Shown here: piece after piece, positions 14,509 to 24,528 of the stretch | Layout: each line of letters starts with the position of its first letter | How positions within the stretch are numbered: position 1 is the first letter of the stretch | NCBI GenBank assembly: GCA_010015655.1 | Contig: ML976776.1 | Coordinates: 123,470 to 187,469, forward strand | DNA length: 64,000 nt | Reading direction: 5' to 3' | Source: Bimuria novae-zelandiae CBS 107.79 | Lineage: Eukaryota; Ascomycota; Dothideomycetes; Pleosporales; Didymosphaeriaceae | Notes under the pieces: generated by a model | Database searches by the model: none | Seen by the model: only the letters and a program-made list of their open reading frames with translations | Told to the model about the DNA's origin: nothing | Translations under genes and position numbers: made by a program

Positions 14509-14550
14509 TTTTGCTGGGTCAAATCTGGGGTTGGGTCAAATCTGGGGGGG
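14509..14550 (-). repeat. Right terminal inverted repeat of nested DDE element
   Basis: Reverse complement begins CCCCCCCAGATTTGACCCA and matches the left repeat with one A/G difference, itself a RIP-type transition. Followed by AGAC. Confidence 0.85.
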
Positions 14551-14811
14551 AGACTCTATAAAATTAAAACTTTTATACGCTCTTAAGTTAAGAATTAAAG
14601 CACTAAAGACGTTAAAAGGTTTTAGCGCTCGCTCTATTATATTACTATTTAAATAACCTACTCTATACTAAAGTAATGGGTCTAAGAGGTGCTGTACTTA
14701 CTAGTAAAAAATATAAAAAGAAAAGTAAACCTCTAAAATTATAACAACGTAAGGAGTACTATAGTGGCGTAGTAATATAGTTACTAAGAAAGCTAAGGAA
14801 GGCTAAAGTGC

Positions 14812-14813
<2 letters not shown>

Positions 14814-14850
<37 letters not shown>
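14814..14850 (+). repeat. Poly-A tract of 37 bases
   Basis: An uninterrupted run of A within the Lys-rich C-terminal part of the host pogo transposase remnant. The best preserved copy near 54.9 kb has no such run, so this is probably slippage and RIP of an AAG-rich stretch and not a poly-A tail. Confidence 0.9.
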
Positions 14851-14852
<2 letters not shown>

Positions 14853-15200
14853 AGTAATAACTTAAAAAGGCTTATAAGAAGGCTAAATAGGCATTAAATA
14901 CAATCCTTAAACTTTAAGAGAAAAAAGAGAGAGAGAGGTTAAGGATTTATAAGTAAAAAGAAAAGAAGAAGGTAGAGGCTAAAAAGTAGTATAAGCGTAA
15001 GCGCAAGAAAATAAAGAAAAAAAACTCTAAAAAAGCAATATAAATTTCCTAAAAGGGAAAGAAGAAGGCTTTAAGGCCTCTTATAATAAAATAGAAAAAA
15101 TAAACTTATATAAAAGTTACTATAAAGGCTGCTATTAACGCTTAAGGTAATTAAATACGTAATTTCTTACCTATAATTACTACTTAACGTAGCTAAAATA

Positions 15201-16514
15201 TTAAGCTTCTATAAAAATTTAAATAGTACATCTTTTCCGCAGGAATTTTTTTAGTATTATAATAATTTATTAGAATAATTTAGCTATGACAGGTAACTCT
15301 ATAACGCTGTTTGTGTTACTGCGTGATTTTGATAAGGTGGCCCAAGTGCCGAACTGGCCCATTTGTTGAACCGCCACGGTACAAATCAAGACATTAGAAG
15401 AACAGCAAAGCATAACCTTCATATGGTTTACACACTTATAAGACAGTTTGATAATCACAAGCTAAAATGCACTTACCACACCCCGCTGGGGCAACCCACG
15501 CGCTCCACAGGACGAGCTGGCCGTGTGGGGCTGGATCCTTGGGATGCGCAAAGGGGCTCAGAAAAATATAGTGAAGCGGTACCTAGATAAAAGCGCTCGC
15601 CAAGGCTCGGAACAGAGTCGTCTTTCCGGCTGGTATACACTGCAGAAGTAGAGTAGGATGCTCGGGAGGTGCGGGGTTGTGGTGTATTCCCTGTAACTCG
15701 TAACACCAACCTTATACGGTTAGTATGGCTCGACGTTCTCGCATCTATCACATCGGTCCCTTGAATCACATCGGTCCCTTGAATCACATCGGTCCTTTTG
15801 GGTTTCAAAACACGTGTCTCGTGTGGTGGTGATGTGACTCGACGAGAAGTTTGGTGTTGAGGGACGAAACCATGGTTCGCGGCGAAGACAGCACAAACCT
15901 TGGAAAGCATCAATCGCGGTCGCACTCTGCCGATCGTACCCCAGGGGACTCTGTACTCAACAATTTTTTCGAGAGAACAGAACAACTTTGTCCTTTACTG
16001 CTTCCAAATAAACTACATAAGCAGCAACGAAGGAGCTGGTGTAGAACATACGTCATGCCACATGGAGATCAGTAATGCTGAATGCCCACTTCTGATCAAA
16101 TATAGTCCTGATGTAAGCTGGCGATCGGTAAAGCTTGTTCATCTCGGCAAGTATCCTATGCACGACTGCTATAATACTACACAGTAAATATTCCAAGGCA
16201 CTATTCTCTCTCAAGCCTGAGTCGCGTGATTTCATGCACCGGGCCTAAACTTGTGCAATAGGTTCGGGAGCAACCGCGCTTGGAGAATAGCCCGACAGCG
16301 CTAAATCCACGAAGACGTGATCAGTACAACGTAGAAATCCTCGCTACTGTCTCCCACGATGTGGTCACAGCCGAGGCGTATGGTTAGTTCCTTCACAGGC
16401 TGACATTAACAGTCTAAATTCTCAAGTCCTTAGCATTGGAATCCAACGGGATTCGATCTGGACTATCCTAGTCTGCCGACACAGTTGACTAAACTAAACG
16501 TTTGGTTGGTCGTA
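15201..16514. other. Intergenic region, no supported gene
   Basis: Base composition changes from AT-rich to normal near 15290. Several short open frames exist on both strands, but none has recognisable domains or plausible splicing. A small tandem repeat lies at 15747-15799. Confidence 0.6.
15747..15799 (+). repeat. 18-bp tandem repeat, three copies
   Basis: Unit ATCACATCGGTCCCTTGA occurs twice in full and a third time nearly complete, directly adjacent. Confidence 0.9.
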
Positions 16515-16665
16515 CAGGGGGTCGTCACGTCCGGCTGTCCCTCCGACGGCGTAAACTTTGTTTGCAAATAAATTAAGAGCCAATTCTTAAGGGTTTCCAT
16601 CCTATAATTCGCCCAATTGCTAGCTATCGGCAAGGCGAGGGCCCACCGGACGTGACGACACCCTG
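16515..16665. mobile_element. 151-bp MITE with 20-bp inverted repeats and TA duplication
   Basis: Left end CAGGGGGTCGTCACGTCCGG and right end (reverse complement) CAGGGTGTCGTCACGTCCGG match at 19 of 20 bases. TA flanks both sides (16513-16514 and 16666-16667), the target duplication of Tc1/mariner/pogo transposases. It has no coding capacity. It ends 167 bp upstream of the asparagine synthetase start, so it lies in that promoter region. Confidence 0.8.
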
Positions 16666-16832
16666 TACACTTCCAATCTGGGTGGAAGCTCTCACTTAGG
16701 TGACAGAACATGGCGTCAGCCATCTTGGTGCGTGTTTGCTATGCCGCGGGTGGCAGAGCCATATATCCACATGTCTTGCTAGAATTCTATGTTTCAGTAG
16801 CTTGCCTGCACACTTGAACACTTCGAGAAGAG

Positions 16833-19174
16833 ATGTGTGGCATATCCTGCGTCATCACCCTCAAGGGGAACGCTCCTAAGCCCCACAGCTATGGAGCACA
16901 GAACCTATCGCAAGTCTATGAGCTCGAGCGCGCTCATTTGAGCAAGCAAATGGAAGATTCCCTCGAAGTGATCAAGCACCGGGGTCCCGATGCCAGAGGC
17001 TACTGGTTCAGCGACCACAACCGCGTGGGTACGTACCATTGTGTTCTTATGAGCTCTTCACCCTGACTAACATCCCGCCAGCACTGGGCCACGTGCGCCT
17101 CTCCATCCTAGATCTATCTCCCGAGGCAGATCAACCCTTTCATGACACCTCAAATAACGTTCACGCCGTCATAGTCGGAGAATTCTACGACTGGGAAGAC
17201 ATCCGCGCGGACCTCGTCGCAAAAGGACATGCGTTCAAATCGCACTGCGACTCTGAGATCCTAATCGGGCTGTATAAAGAGTACGGCATGTCAATGATGG
17301 AGCACCTGCGTGGGGAGTTTGCATTCGTGTTATATGATAGTAAGAACCAGGTCATTATTGCGGCGAGAGACCGGTACGGAGTAAAGCCACTGTTCTATAC
17401 GGTGCACGATGGGCGTCTGTTGATTGCTAGCGAGATGAAGGCTTTTTTGGCCTTTGGGTGGCAGCCCGAGTGGGACGTGCAGAGTATTCTGGAATCCGCG
17501 TATCTTACGGATATCAGGACGCTCTTTCAGGGCGTGCAGAGGATTCAGGCAGGGCGTTATTTGAGTGTCCAGTCGTTTGGGGCGATCTCTCAGATGGATT
17601 ACTGGGATATAGAGTATCCAAAAAAGGTACGTCAGCCCGTGATGATTCTGACGCGATGAAGGAGAATGAGCTAATGAATGGTTCAGCACGAGATTGAGAC
17701 AAGGAGCGAAGAGGACATGATACAAGGGGTCCGTGAGCGGCTCCTGAATGCCGTGAGAGTTCGCTTGAGGGCTGATGTTCCCGTTGGCATATTCTTGTCT
17801 GGTGGGCTCGATAGTTCGGCCATTGCTGGAATGGTCAAACATCTGATGGTCGAGAAGGGCGTTCATTTAGGCAACGAGGAAGCTGCTATCGCCAACATGA
17901 ACTGCTTCTCCATCAAATTCTTGGACGAACCGGGCGACGGGTTCGATGAAGAGCGTATGTTTACCCGGCTCAGACTGGGGGCACATATACGCTAACATCT
18001 GCGGAAAGCCATCGCGCAACGAACCTCGGAATGGTTAGGCGTCAAGAAACACGTCGTTCGGATGACGGAAGATGAGTTTGTCAAAAATTATTCGGACGCA
18101 GCCTGGTTTTGTGAAATTCCCAACATGGACCTCTGCTTCATCGGAAAACTGGTTTTATCAAGACTAACTCGTGAGAAAGGTGTCAAAGTCGTTCTCACAG
18201 GCGAAGGTTCGGATGAGCAATTTGCTGGGTATGCGACGCTCCTTGTCGATTTCTTGCGTGAACCGGATGAGAGCTGGCCATCACGGACTTTACCCGATGA
18301 TCTGAGATTGAAACTTCTGGCCAGAGAACAGGGGTATGGCGGAGATCAGGCGTCCATACAGAGTTTCCGACCAACAGACCCGCCGTCAGCGATATACGCC
18401 AAACAGCAGATCAACAACGTTAGCATCATCTCTGCGGCTAGTGTCATGCCCGTCGAGTCGATGCTTGCTCCTTGGACTTATCAGGAATTCGGTACTCAAG
18501 ATCCACGGGTAACTGGAGTACACAATGTCTTGCCGGGTACGGTGCGTAAGAAGATTCAGGTCAAGTGGCATCCCATACACTCCGCACTGTACATTTGGCA
18601 GAAGCTCTTATTGCAAAATATCCTCCTGGTTTCCTTGGGAGACCGGGTGGAGATGGGTAATTCGGTAGAAGGGCGACAACCCTTCCTTGATCACCATCTA
18701 ACGGAGTATGTCAACCGTCTTCCGCCCTCGGTAAAGTTGCGATATGGTCCAGAAACCAAATCAATGAGCGAGAAATGGATCCTCAAAGAAGCTGCAAAGC
18801 CTTTCGTCACTGAAGTAAGTGCAATTTCCTTGGGTGATCTTCCTTTTTAGCGAATAACTCAATCCATGCAGGAATTGTACAAGCGACGTAAACATCCATT
18901 CTCCGCGCCAGTTAAATACGCAACCGACGGTCCTCTTCATCGGTATATTGGTAATCTGGTGACGAAGGAAAATATCGAACAACTAGGCTTCTTCGAATGG
19001 GAGAAGTGTAAGACATTGGTGGAGGATGGGTTCGTGCAAAAAGACGCCGTGCAGATGAGGAAACTCTTCGTGGTCTCCCAACTGATCGAAATTAGCAAGC
19101 GTTTTAGGGTAAAGCGAGCTGTACCAGAGTACGCTCTACAGTCAGAAACCGTCGATGAGGATAATACTGTTTGA
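16833..19174 (+). CDS. Asparagine synthase (glutamine-hydrolysing), AsnB type
   Basis: Predicted exons 16833-17028, 17082-17626, 17687-17954, 18009-18814 and 18872-19174 keep one frame and give about 705 residues. The family transfers amide nitrogen from glutamine to aspartate using ATP. The protein begins MCGI, placing the glutaminase nucleophile Cys at position 2, followed by HRGPDARGYW and ALGHVRLSILDLS of the class II amidotransferase domain. The synthetase domain has the PP-loop SGGLDSS near residue 285 and LTGEGSDEQFAGY. Introns are 53-60 nt with CTAAC/CTAAT-like branch sites. It is longer than yeast-type Asn1/Asn2 (about 570), resembling bacterial AsnB-like fungal paralogues, so it may not be the main housekeeping enzyme. 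No biosynthetic partners lie beside it; it sits between a MITE and a pogo element. Confidence 0.88.
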
Positions 19175-19312
19175 TGCTGCTTCCTCGACTGTGTGATGCG
19201 GTGGGATGAAGGTGCTCGGGATGGCCCGCGATCAACTTTCAGCGTGAACGGAGTGTTTGATCTGTCGTACCTAATGTCGCATAGATATGGTTAGCGCCCG
19301 TAGCGTTTGCTA

Positions 19313-21416
19313 CAGTAACCGTGCACGCCGTGCACACCTTCGGGCCGTGCACACCCTCACCAAAAATCTACTATACTCCTTAACCACATAACTTAACACC
19401 ACAATGCCGTTAGAAGAAGCGCTTAAAGAGGTAGATATAGTAGATATAAAAGGCAAACTTTTATACTAGGTAATTATAAAAAAATATAATATATGCTACA
19501 TAACTTTATTATAATATTACTAACGCGTTATCGCGTCGCGTGCTAACGCTAATTAATAACTACTTAAACTCTACCCTACATAAGAGCGAGAGCTTTATAA
19601 GTTTATAGTTAAGCTTACTAAGCGAGGCCTACCTCCTACAAGGTAGATAGTATAAAATATAGCTTCTAAATTGGCTGCAGAGAGGGTCTCCGACTCGTGG
19701 GTTACTCGCTTCCTTAACCGTCACCGCGACCAGCTCCTATACAAATGGGCCAACGCTATCAATGCGCAGCGCCTCCACGCCGATAGCAGCGAGAAGTACA
19801 TATAATACTTTAAGCTTGTGCACTCTAAGATCACCGAATACTTAATTAAGCCACGGCACACATATAATATAGATAAAAAGGGCTTCGCGATCGGAGTACT
19901 TAATAGGCGCACTAAACAAGTGTTTAGTAGGGCTTCTGTAGAGTCAAAAACAAGGCGCCAGCCTATGCAAGACGGCAATAGGCAGTGGGTGTGGATACTC
20001 GCAAGCGTCTGCGCTGATAGTTCGGCACTGCCTCCAGGCGTCATCTATCCAGGCGCTCCCAACAAGATACAATCGTCCTGGGTAGAGGATATAGACGCAG
20101 AAAAGCACTTAGTGTTTATTACTATAACGCTCTTAGGCTAGATAAATAACAAGGTTAGCCTTGCGTGGCTAGAACAGGTCTTTAATCGCTACACTCGAGA
20201 GAAGGCACGCAGAAGTTAGTGACTACTTATAGTAGACAGCCATGGCTCGCATATAACCTGGTCCTTCATTAAGTACTGCGATAGGAATAGGATACTACTA
20301 CTAGTGTTCCCTCCTCACAGTACCCACACGCTGCAGCCGCTCGATGTAGCACTCTTCTCACCTCTAGGTACAAGCTACACAAACCAGCTCACTAAACACC
20401 TTTACAGTACTTAAGGCCTAGTAGGTGTAAAGAAGCGCGACTTCTTCCGCCTATTTTATAAGTCCTAAACAAGAACCTTCACCCTAAGCTTTATTCTTAA
20501 GGCCTTCGAAGTCACGGGCCTATCGCCACTAAACGTAGCTATAATTATTAATAGATTCTAGAATAAGCGCAAGCGGCTGCCTCGTACACCTTCACTAATT
20601 GCAGCAGATAACTGGAAGCAAGCTATCTAAATACTGGCCCAGGTGGTAGAGAATCAGGACGCAGAGGAGGTGTAGTAGTTAAGGCGTACTATCTCCCATC
20701 TCTCTGCCCATACACAGCTTGTACAGCTTAAAAACGAAGGCCTACGCAACGTAATTAGAGAGCTTAAGCCTTCTAAAAATAAGTAGAGGAGGCTTAACCT
20801 ACAGCATTATAAGGAGTTTTATAGTATAGCTATTCTTAGTCCCCTTATAAGATCCGCCAAGCTGAGGAGCGCTACGAGGCTAATAAGGAGCAAAATTTAT
20901 AAAAGAAGATAAATAAAGCTTATTAAAAGGAGCTAAAAGCCTAGAAGAAGCTTTAAGATAAGCGGGATAAGTAGTAAAGGCGTGTAGAACGAGAGAGGGT
21001 AAGGGAAGAGAAAGTAAGGAAAAAGGCTACTAATAACGCTAAGAAGTAATAAAAGAAATAAGAGCGCGACGCTACTAAATCTATATAAATATCTAAAATA
21101 GGTAAGCGTAAGGCCTTAAGTAAGCCTTTTATAAAGCTTATAGCTAAAAAATAGCATGCGCGTAGTGCTGCTTGCGTTATTATTAAGGCGTTGCTATTAC
21201 TAGCACCTTTACTAGTTACTACGCGCAGTAGCTATAAAATAAAGCTAAATAAGAAATAAGAGTAGGGTAAGCACTATAGAACTTAGTAGACTATTATAAT
21301 AAAAATTCTCGCGATAATAGCTATTATACCTGGCTCTATAGCCTTATTTTTGAGATGTGCAGCAGGTCGCCAAGGCGTGCACGGCCCGAAGGTGTGCACG
21401 GCGTGCACGGTCACTG
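19313..21416 (+). mobile_element. 2.1-kb pogo-like DNA transposon, partly RIP-mutated
   Basis: Ends form an inverted repeat of about 43 bp, left CAGTAACCGTGCACGCCGTG and right (reverse complement) CAGTGACCGTGCACGCCGTG, with TA on both flanks (19311-19312 and 21417-21418). This is the standard structure of a TA-targeting pogo/Fot element. It carries the decayed transposase 19404-21060. Its right end lies 212 bp before the N-myristoyltransferase start codon, so it borders that promoter. Confidence 0.9.
19404..21060 (+). pseudogene. pogo-like DDE transposase, degraded
   Basis: The frame begins MPLEEALKEVD and runs through stops. The longest clean piece is 19818-20141. Visible are the CENP-B HTH region, ERVSDSWVTRFLNRH (about 19675-19730), YNIDKKGFAIG (first catalytic Asp) near 19865-19897, VDSHGSHITW (second Asp) near 20230-20260, and HTLQPLDVALF, whose third catalytic Asp is kept, near 20327-20360. 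A basic coiled C-terminal part follows. Stops are TAG/TAA in place of Gln or Trp. The protein is similar in order and sequence to the copy at 53.4 kb. Non-functional as read. Confidence 0.85.
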
Positions 21417-21520
21417 TAATATGAATGACGAAGAAGGTGTGGGTTCGTGCGGGCTGCCCCTCTTTAAGATCCCACCCCACCACCCGCGCGCCGGTCCCTG
21501 CAGCCACAAACACAACACGT

Positions 21521-21577
21521 TCGCTCGCGTAAAGCTGCAAGTTGTCCATTGTATTACCCATCCTGGTGTAACTCACC
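21521..21577 (-). repeat. Dispersed short repeat, copy 1 (minus orientation)
   Basis: The reverse complement contains GTTACACCAGGATGGGTAAT and continues with ACAATGGACAACTTGCAGCTTT. It matches copies at 23545, 23709, 23916 and 42421 (plus) and 40561 (minus). It lies just upstream of NMT. Confidence 0.75.
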
Positions 21578-21592
21578 GGCCTTTACATACCT

Positions 21593-21622
21593 CAACACAC
21601 CTCAACACACCTCAACACACTT
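21593..21622 (+). repeat. Short tandem repeat in the NMT leader
   Basis: CTCAACACAC-type 10-mer repeated three times in tandem immediately upstream of the NMT start codon, probably in the 5' UTR. Confidence 0.8.
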
Positions 21623-21628
21623 CCAGCC

Positions 21629-23369
21629 ATGCCGCAAGCGTCGACCAAGATTGCCGACGCCGACGCGACCGCCGAAGCAGCCAACGAGGCCATCGCCGAA
21701 TCGAGCAAGCAAGATGCTGCGCAGGTGGAGTCCGGCGACGAGAGCGCAGAGGAAGAGGTGGTAGAGGGCGCTACGGACGCGACTGACAAGAAGAAGAAGA
21801 AGAGCCGCAAGCGCAAGATCAAAAACGCGCTCACGGGCACGGGCAAGGGCAAGGCGCCTGAGCTGCCTGCGTCTACAGATGCGCCCGCCGGGCAACACCT
21901 CAGCAAGGAGCAACTCAACCAGCTGCTCGAGATGAACCCTGCGCTGAAGAACCAACTGCTCGCGACCAAGGGCAATCAGAGCATCGAGGATATGCTTAGG
22001 AAGCTCAGCATGAACGAGATGCTGACGGGCCTCGCGCCGCAGGGCAAGAATGTCAAGGACATGGCCAGCCACCAGTTCTGGAAGACGCAGCCGGTGCCGA
22101 GCTTCGACGAGATGCTGGAAAAGGACAAGATCGTGGATGGCCCGATCAAGGAGATTGACCAGACCAAGGTGTCCAAGGAGCCGAGCGAGATGTACCCTGG
22201 CTTCAAGTGGGTGACGATGAACCTGGAGGACGAGAAGGAGCTGGATGAGGTCTACCATCTGTTGTCAGAGCACTATGTCGAGGACAACGAGGCCATGTTC
22301 CGCTTCCGCTATTCTCCTTCTTTCTTGAACTGGTAAGTATCTCCAGACCCTACCCAGACCCTACCCAGACCCTACTAACCATGGCTGCAGGGCTCTCAAA
22401 GCACCAGGTTGGAAGAAGGAGTGGCATGTCGGTGTCCGCGCCGAGAAGTCTGGCAAGTTGCTCGCCTTCATATCCGGAATTCCCATGCGACTTCGCGTGC
22501 GCGACAGGGTACTCAACACCTCGGAAATCAACTTCCTCTGCGTACACAAGAAGCTGCGATCAAAGCGTCTCGCGCCGGTGCTCATCAAGGAGATCACGCG
22601 CCGGTGCTATGTCGAAGGCGTCTTCCAAGCTGTCTATACCGTCGGCAGCCTCCTCCCAACGCCCGTGTCCACTTGTCGCTACTACCACCGCGCAATCGAG
22701 TGGGAGAAGCTGCACGATGTCGGCTTCTCGCCGCTGCCACCCAATAGCACGAAGCAGCGCCAGATGGTCCGATATATGCTTCCCCAGAATACCATCCAAC
22801 CCGGCGTCCGCGCGCTTGAGCCGAAGGATACCGAAGCCGTGCTAGACCTACTACAGCGGTACCTCAAGCGCATGGACATGGCGCAGGAGTTCAATAAGGA
22901 AGAGTTTGAGCATTGGTTCTTCAACCAGAAGGGCGCAAAGGAGCAGGTCATCTGGGCATATGTCGTCGAGGACCCGGATACCAAGAAGATTACCGACTTC
23001 TTTTCCTTTTACAACCTCGAGAGCACCGTTATTGGACACAAGAAGCACAGCTTGATCAAGGCGGCGTACCTCTTCTACTATGCCACGGAGAAGGCATTCA
23101 GCGACAACAAGACCGTGCTGAAGCCGCGACTCAACGAGCTCATCAAGGACGCCTTGATCCTCGCGAAGCAGGCCGACTTCGACGTCTTCAATGCCCTCAC
23201 GTTGCTCGACAATCCGCTGTTCCTCGAGGATCAGAAGTTCGGCGCCGGCGACGGAAACCTGCACTACTACCTCTACAACTACCGCGCCGCGCCGCTGGGC
23301 GGTGGAATCGATGCAAACAACCGGCCTAGTACGAGGACCATGGGCGGGGTCGGATTGGTCATGCTGTAG
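21629..23369 (+). CDS. NMT1: Glycylpeptide N-tetradecanoyltransferase (N-myristoyltransferase)
   Basis: Two exons, 21629-22332 and 22391-23369, with a 58-nt intron (GTAAGT, branch CTAAC) inside a Trp codon; 560 residues. The enzyme moves myristate from myristoyl-CoA to the N-terminal Gly of target proteins in the cytosol and is usually essential. The first 100 residues are a charged region with a Lys-rich patch (KKKKKSRKRK), the ribosome-association type of N-terminus. The NMT domain includes FRFRYSP, EINFLCVHKKLRSKRLAPVL of the acyl-CoA site, and ends GGVGLVML, the family's conserved C-terminus whose carboxylate acts in catalysis. Length is normal for fungi. The upstream region has a CACCTCAACA tandem repeat just before the start. 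Confidence 0.95.
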
Positions 23370-24159
23370 AACGATGACAAGGATGACAGGCGGAGAGTTT
23401 GGGACAGATCTAATCATTGGAGGCGTCTGGCTGGGTAAAAGGTAGCATGGCGTGGCATTGAGGGAGCTGGTTCACGGCATTTTCAGGACGGCATATCATA
23501 GCATGGCCCATAAAACACTTCAGTTTTGACTTGTCATTGCCCTTTGTGTTACCCCAGGATGAGCTATACAATGGCCAACTGCATCCACTTTGTACCCAGC
23601 CATCCGGACCCTAATAAGATGAAGAACACGAACTTAACATCGTAGATACCTAGTTGTGTATGTACAAGGTCGGGTAAGACACTTCAGTTGAGACTTGTTT
23701 TTATGCTTTGTGTTACCCCTAGGACGAGCTATACAGTGGCGGACTACATTACATCTACTTTGCACCCGGCCGTCTGGACTCTAATGAGATGAAGAACGAA
23801 CTCAACATCCTCTTTCTAAGCTTAGAAATAGACGTGGATGCCTAGCCGTGTAGGTGCTTAGTCGGGTAGGTACAAGGTCGGGTAAGATAGTTCTATTTGG
23901 CATTATCTTAGATCTATATGTTACCCCAGGATAAGCAATACAGTGTCTGACTTACACTTACTTTTTTACCCAGCCATCAGGCGCCGCACACAGACCTCTC
24001 TGCTCTATTTCCCCGAATCCTCACGCGTCACCGTCCGTGCACGCTTGGTCCGATTTTCCGCCGCTCGCACCTCACCACCATCACCACCACACACACTCCC
24101 AGCGCAGCGGCGCACCCAATTCCCCTCCTGAGTACAACGCCCCTCCGCCAACCACCAGC
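23370..24159. repeat. Three degenerate direct repeats between NMT and bL36m
   Basis: Units start at about 23516, 23679 and 23890. Each has a CTTCAG/TTCTAT-like lead, then TGTTACCCC(T)AGGAYRAGC, a TTTGCACCCGGCC-like stretch and, in the first two, GATGAAGAAC and GTACAAGGTCGGGTAAGA. The three TGTTACCCC cores (23545, 23709, 23916) belong to the dispersed repeat also seen near 21.5, 40.6 and 42.4 kb. No gene is supported before 24160. Confidence 0.7.
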
Positions 24160-24528
24160 ATGCTCGCCCGCAGCATCCTCCTCCCGCTCCGCCGCACCCT
24201 TCTCACTACCACCACACCTATCGCCGCAACCCGCGCCCTGCACACCTGCACTTCCGCTCTGCGACCGACGCTCCAACAGCCCTCCCTTGCATCGTTCACA
24301 TCCCGTTTCGCTGGGCCGCGGATACAGCATGCGCAGACGCGCGGCATGAAGGTGCGGTCGTCGGTCAAGAAGCTGTGTGATGGGTGCAAGAGCGTGAGAA
24401 GGAAGAAGGGGAAGTACGTGTATATTATTTGCAGTAAGAATCCGAAGCATAAGCAGAGGTATGTGTTTTACGGAGTGGGAGCTGGATAGGAGGGTGTGGG
24501 CTAACGGGTGTTGTACAGGCAAGGATGA
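24160..24528 (+). CDS. RTC6: Mitochondrial large-subunit ribosomal protein bL36m
   Basis: Exons 24160-24458 and 24519-24528 (60-nt intron, branch CTAAC) give 102 residues. The last exon encodes only the end of Arg plus QG and stop, completing KHKQRQG, the expected bL36 C-terminus. The conserved core is [20 protein letters not shown] followed by [14 protein letters not shown], a zinc-ribbon of Cys-x2-Cys...Cys...His. The first 60 residues are Arg/Ser/Thr-rich and hydrophobic, typical of a mitochondrial targeting sequence. A longer upstream frame exists, but the ATG at 24160 starts the targeting peptide. The protein is part of the mitochondrial ribosome's large subunit. Confidence 0.92.

Larger units (their letters stand above)
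12709..14550 (+). mobile_element. Nested DDE-1 (pogo/Tigger-like) transposon with 42-bp inverted repeats
   Basis: A 1842-bp element inserted in the older pogo remnant. Both ends carry an inverted repeat of about 42 bp that differs at one base. Inside each repeat the CCCCAGATTTRACCCA unit occurs twice. Immediately flanking bases are AGAC on both sides, a possible 4-bp target duplication. The plus-strand interior reads as a DDE-1 transposase with stops: a CENP-B-like N-terminal half from about 12990, NMDESGFGVGEEQ at about 13324-13362, NRHGSYIRADF near 13665-13695, and the third-acid region HILQPLNLSIF near 13755-13785. It is less mutated than its host but has no intact frame. Confidence 0.8.
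11398..15200 (+). mobile_element. RIP-degraded pogo-like DDE transposon, split by a nested element
   Basis: Plus-strand translation through stops matches the two better pogo copies in this window. A helix-turn-helix region is near 11470-11620. The catalytic block YTYNIDKKGF is near 11920-11950, and the third-acid region HTLQLLNIVIF (Asp expected where Asn is read) is near 12385-12420. After the nested insertion the Lys-rich tail resumes with KYKKKSKPLKLQQRKEYY (stops read as Gln) near 14710-14760 and ends near 15200. The left end may be the GC patch at about 11398-11440, beginning CTGTGTGGATCACG; no matching right inverted repeat was found. This is the most heavily mutated of the three related copies. 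It is non-functional. Confidence 0.75.

Noticed and set aside
15473..15985. Minus-strand 170-codon open frame
   Set aside because: Low-complexity; contains a GTDVIQ repeat that comes directly from the 18-bp tandem DNA repeat; no family resemblance and no conserved splice.
16420..16465. TTCGATC-like sequence hinting at a tRNA T-arm
   Set aside because: No acceptor stem or anticodon arm could be folded around it. No tRNA or rRNA gene was found anywhere in the window.
16833..23369. Idea that asparagine synthetase and NMT form a biosynthetic cluster
   Set aside because: No scaffold enzyme, tailoring enzyme, transporter or regulator lies near; NMT is housekeeping.
21592..23417. Long antisense open frames over NMT (for example 21602-22258 and 22851-23417)
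   Set aside because: Shadows caused by GC-rich third codon positions of the real gene.
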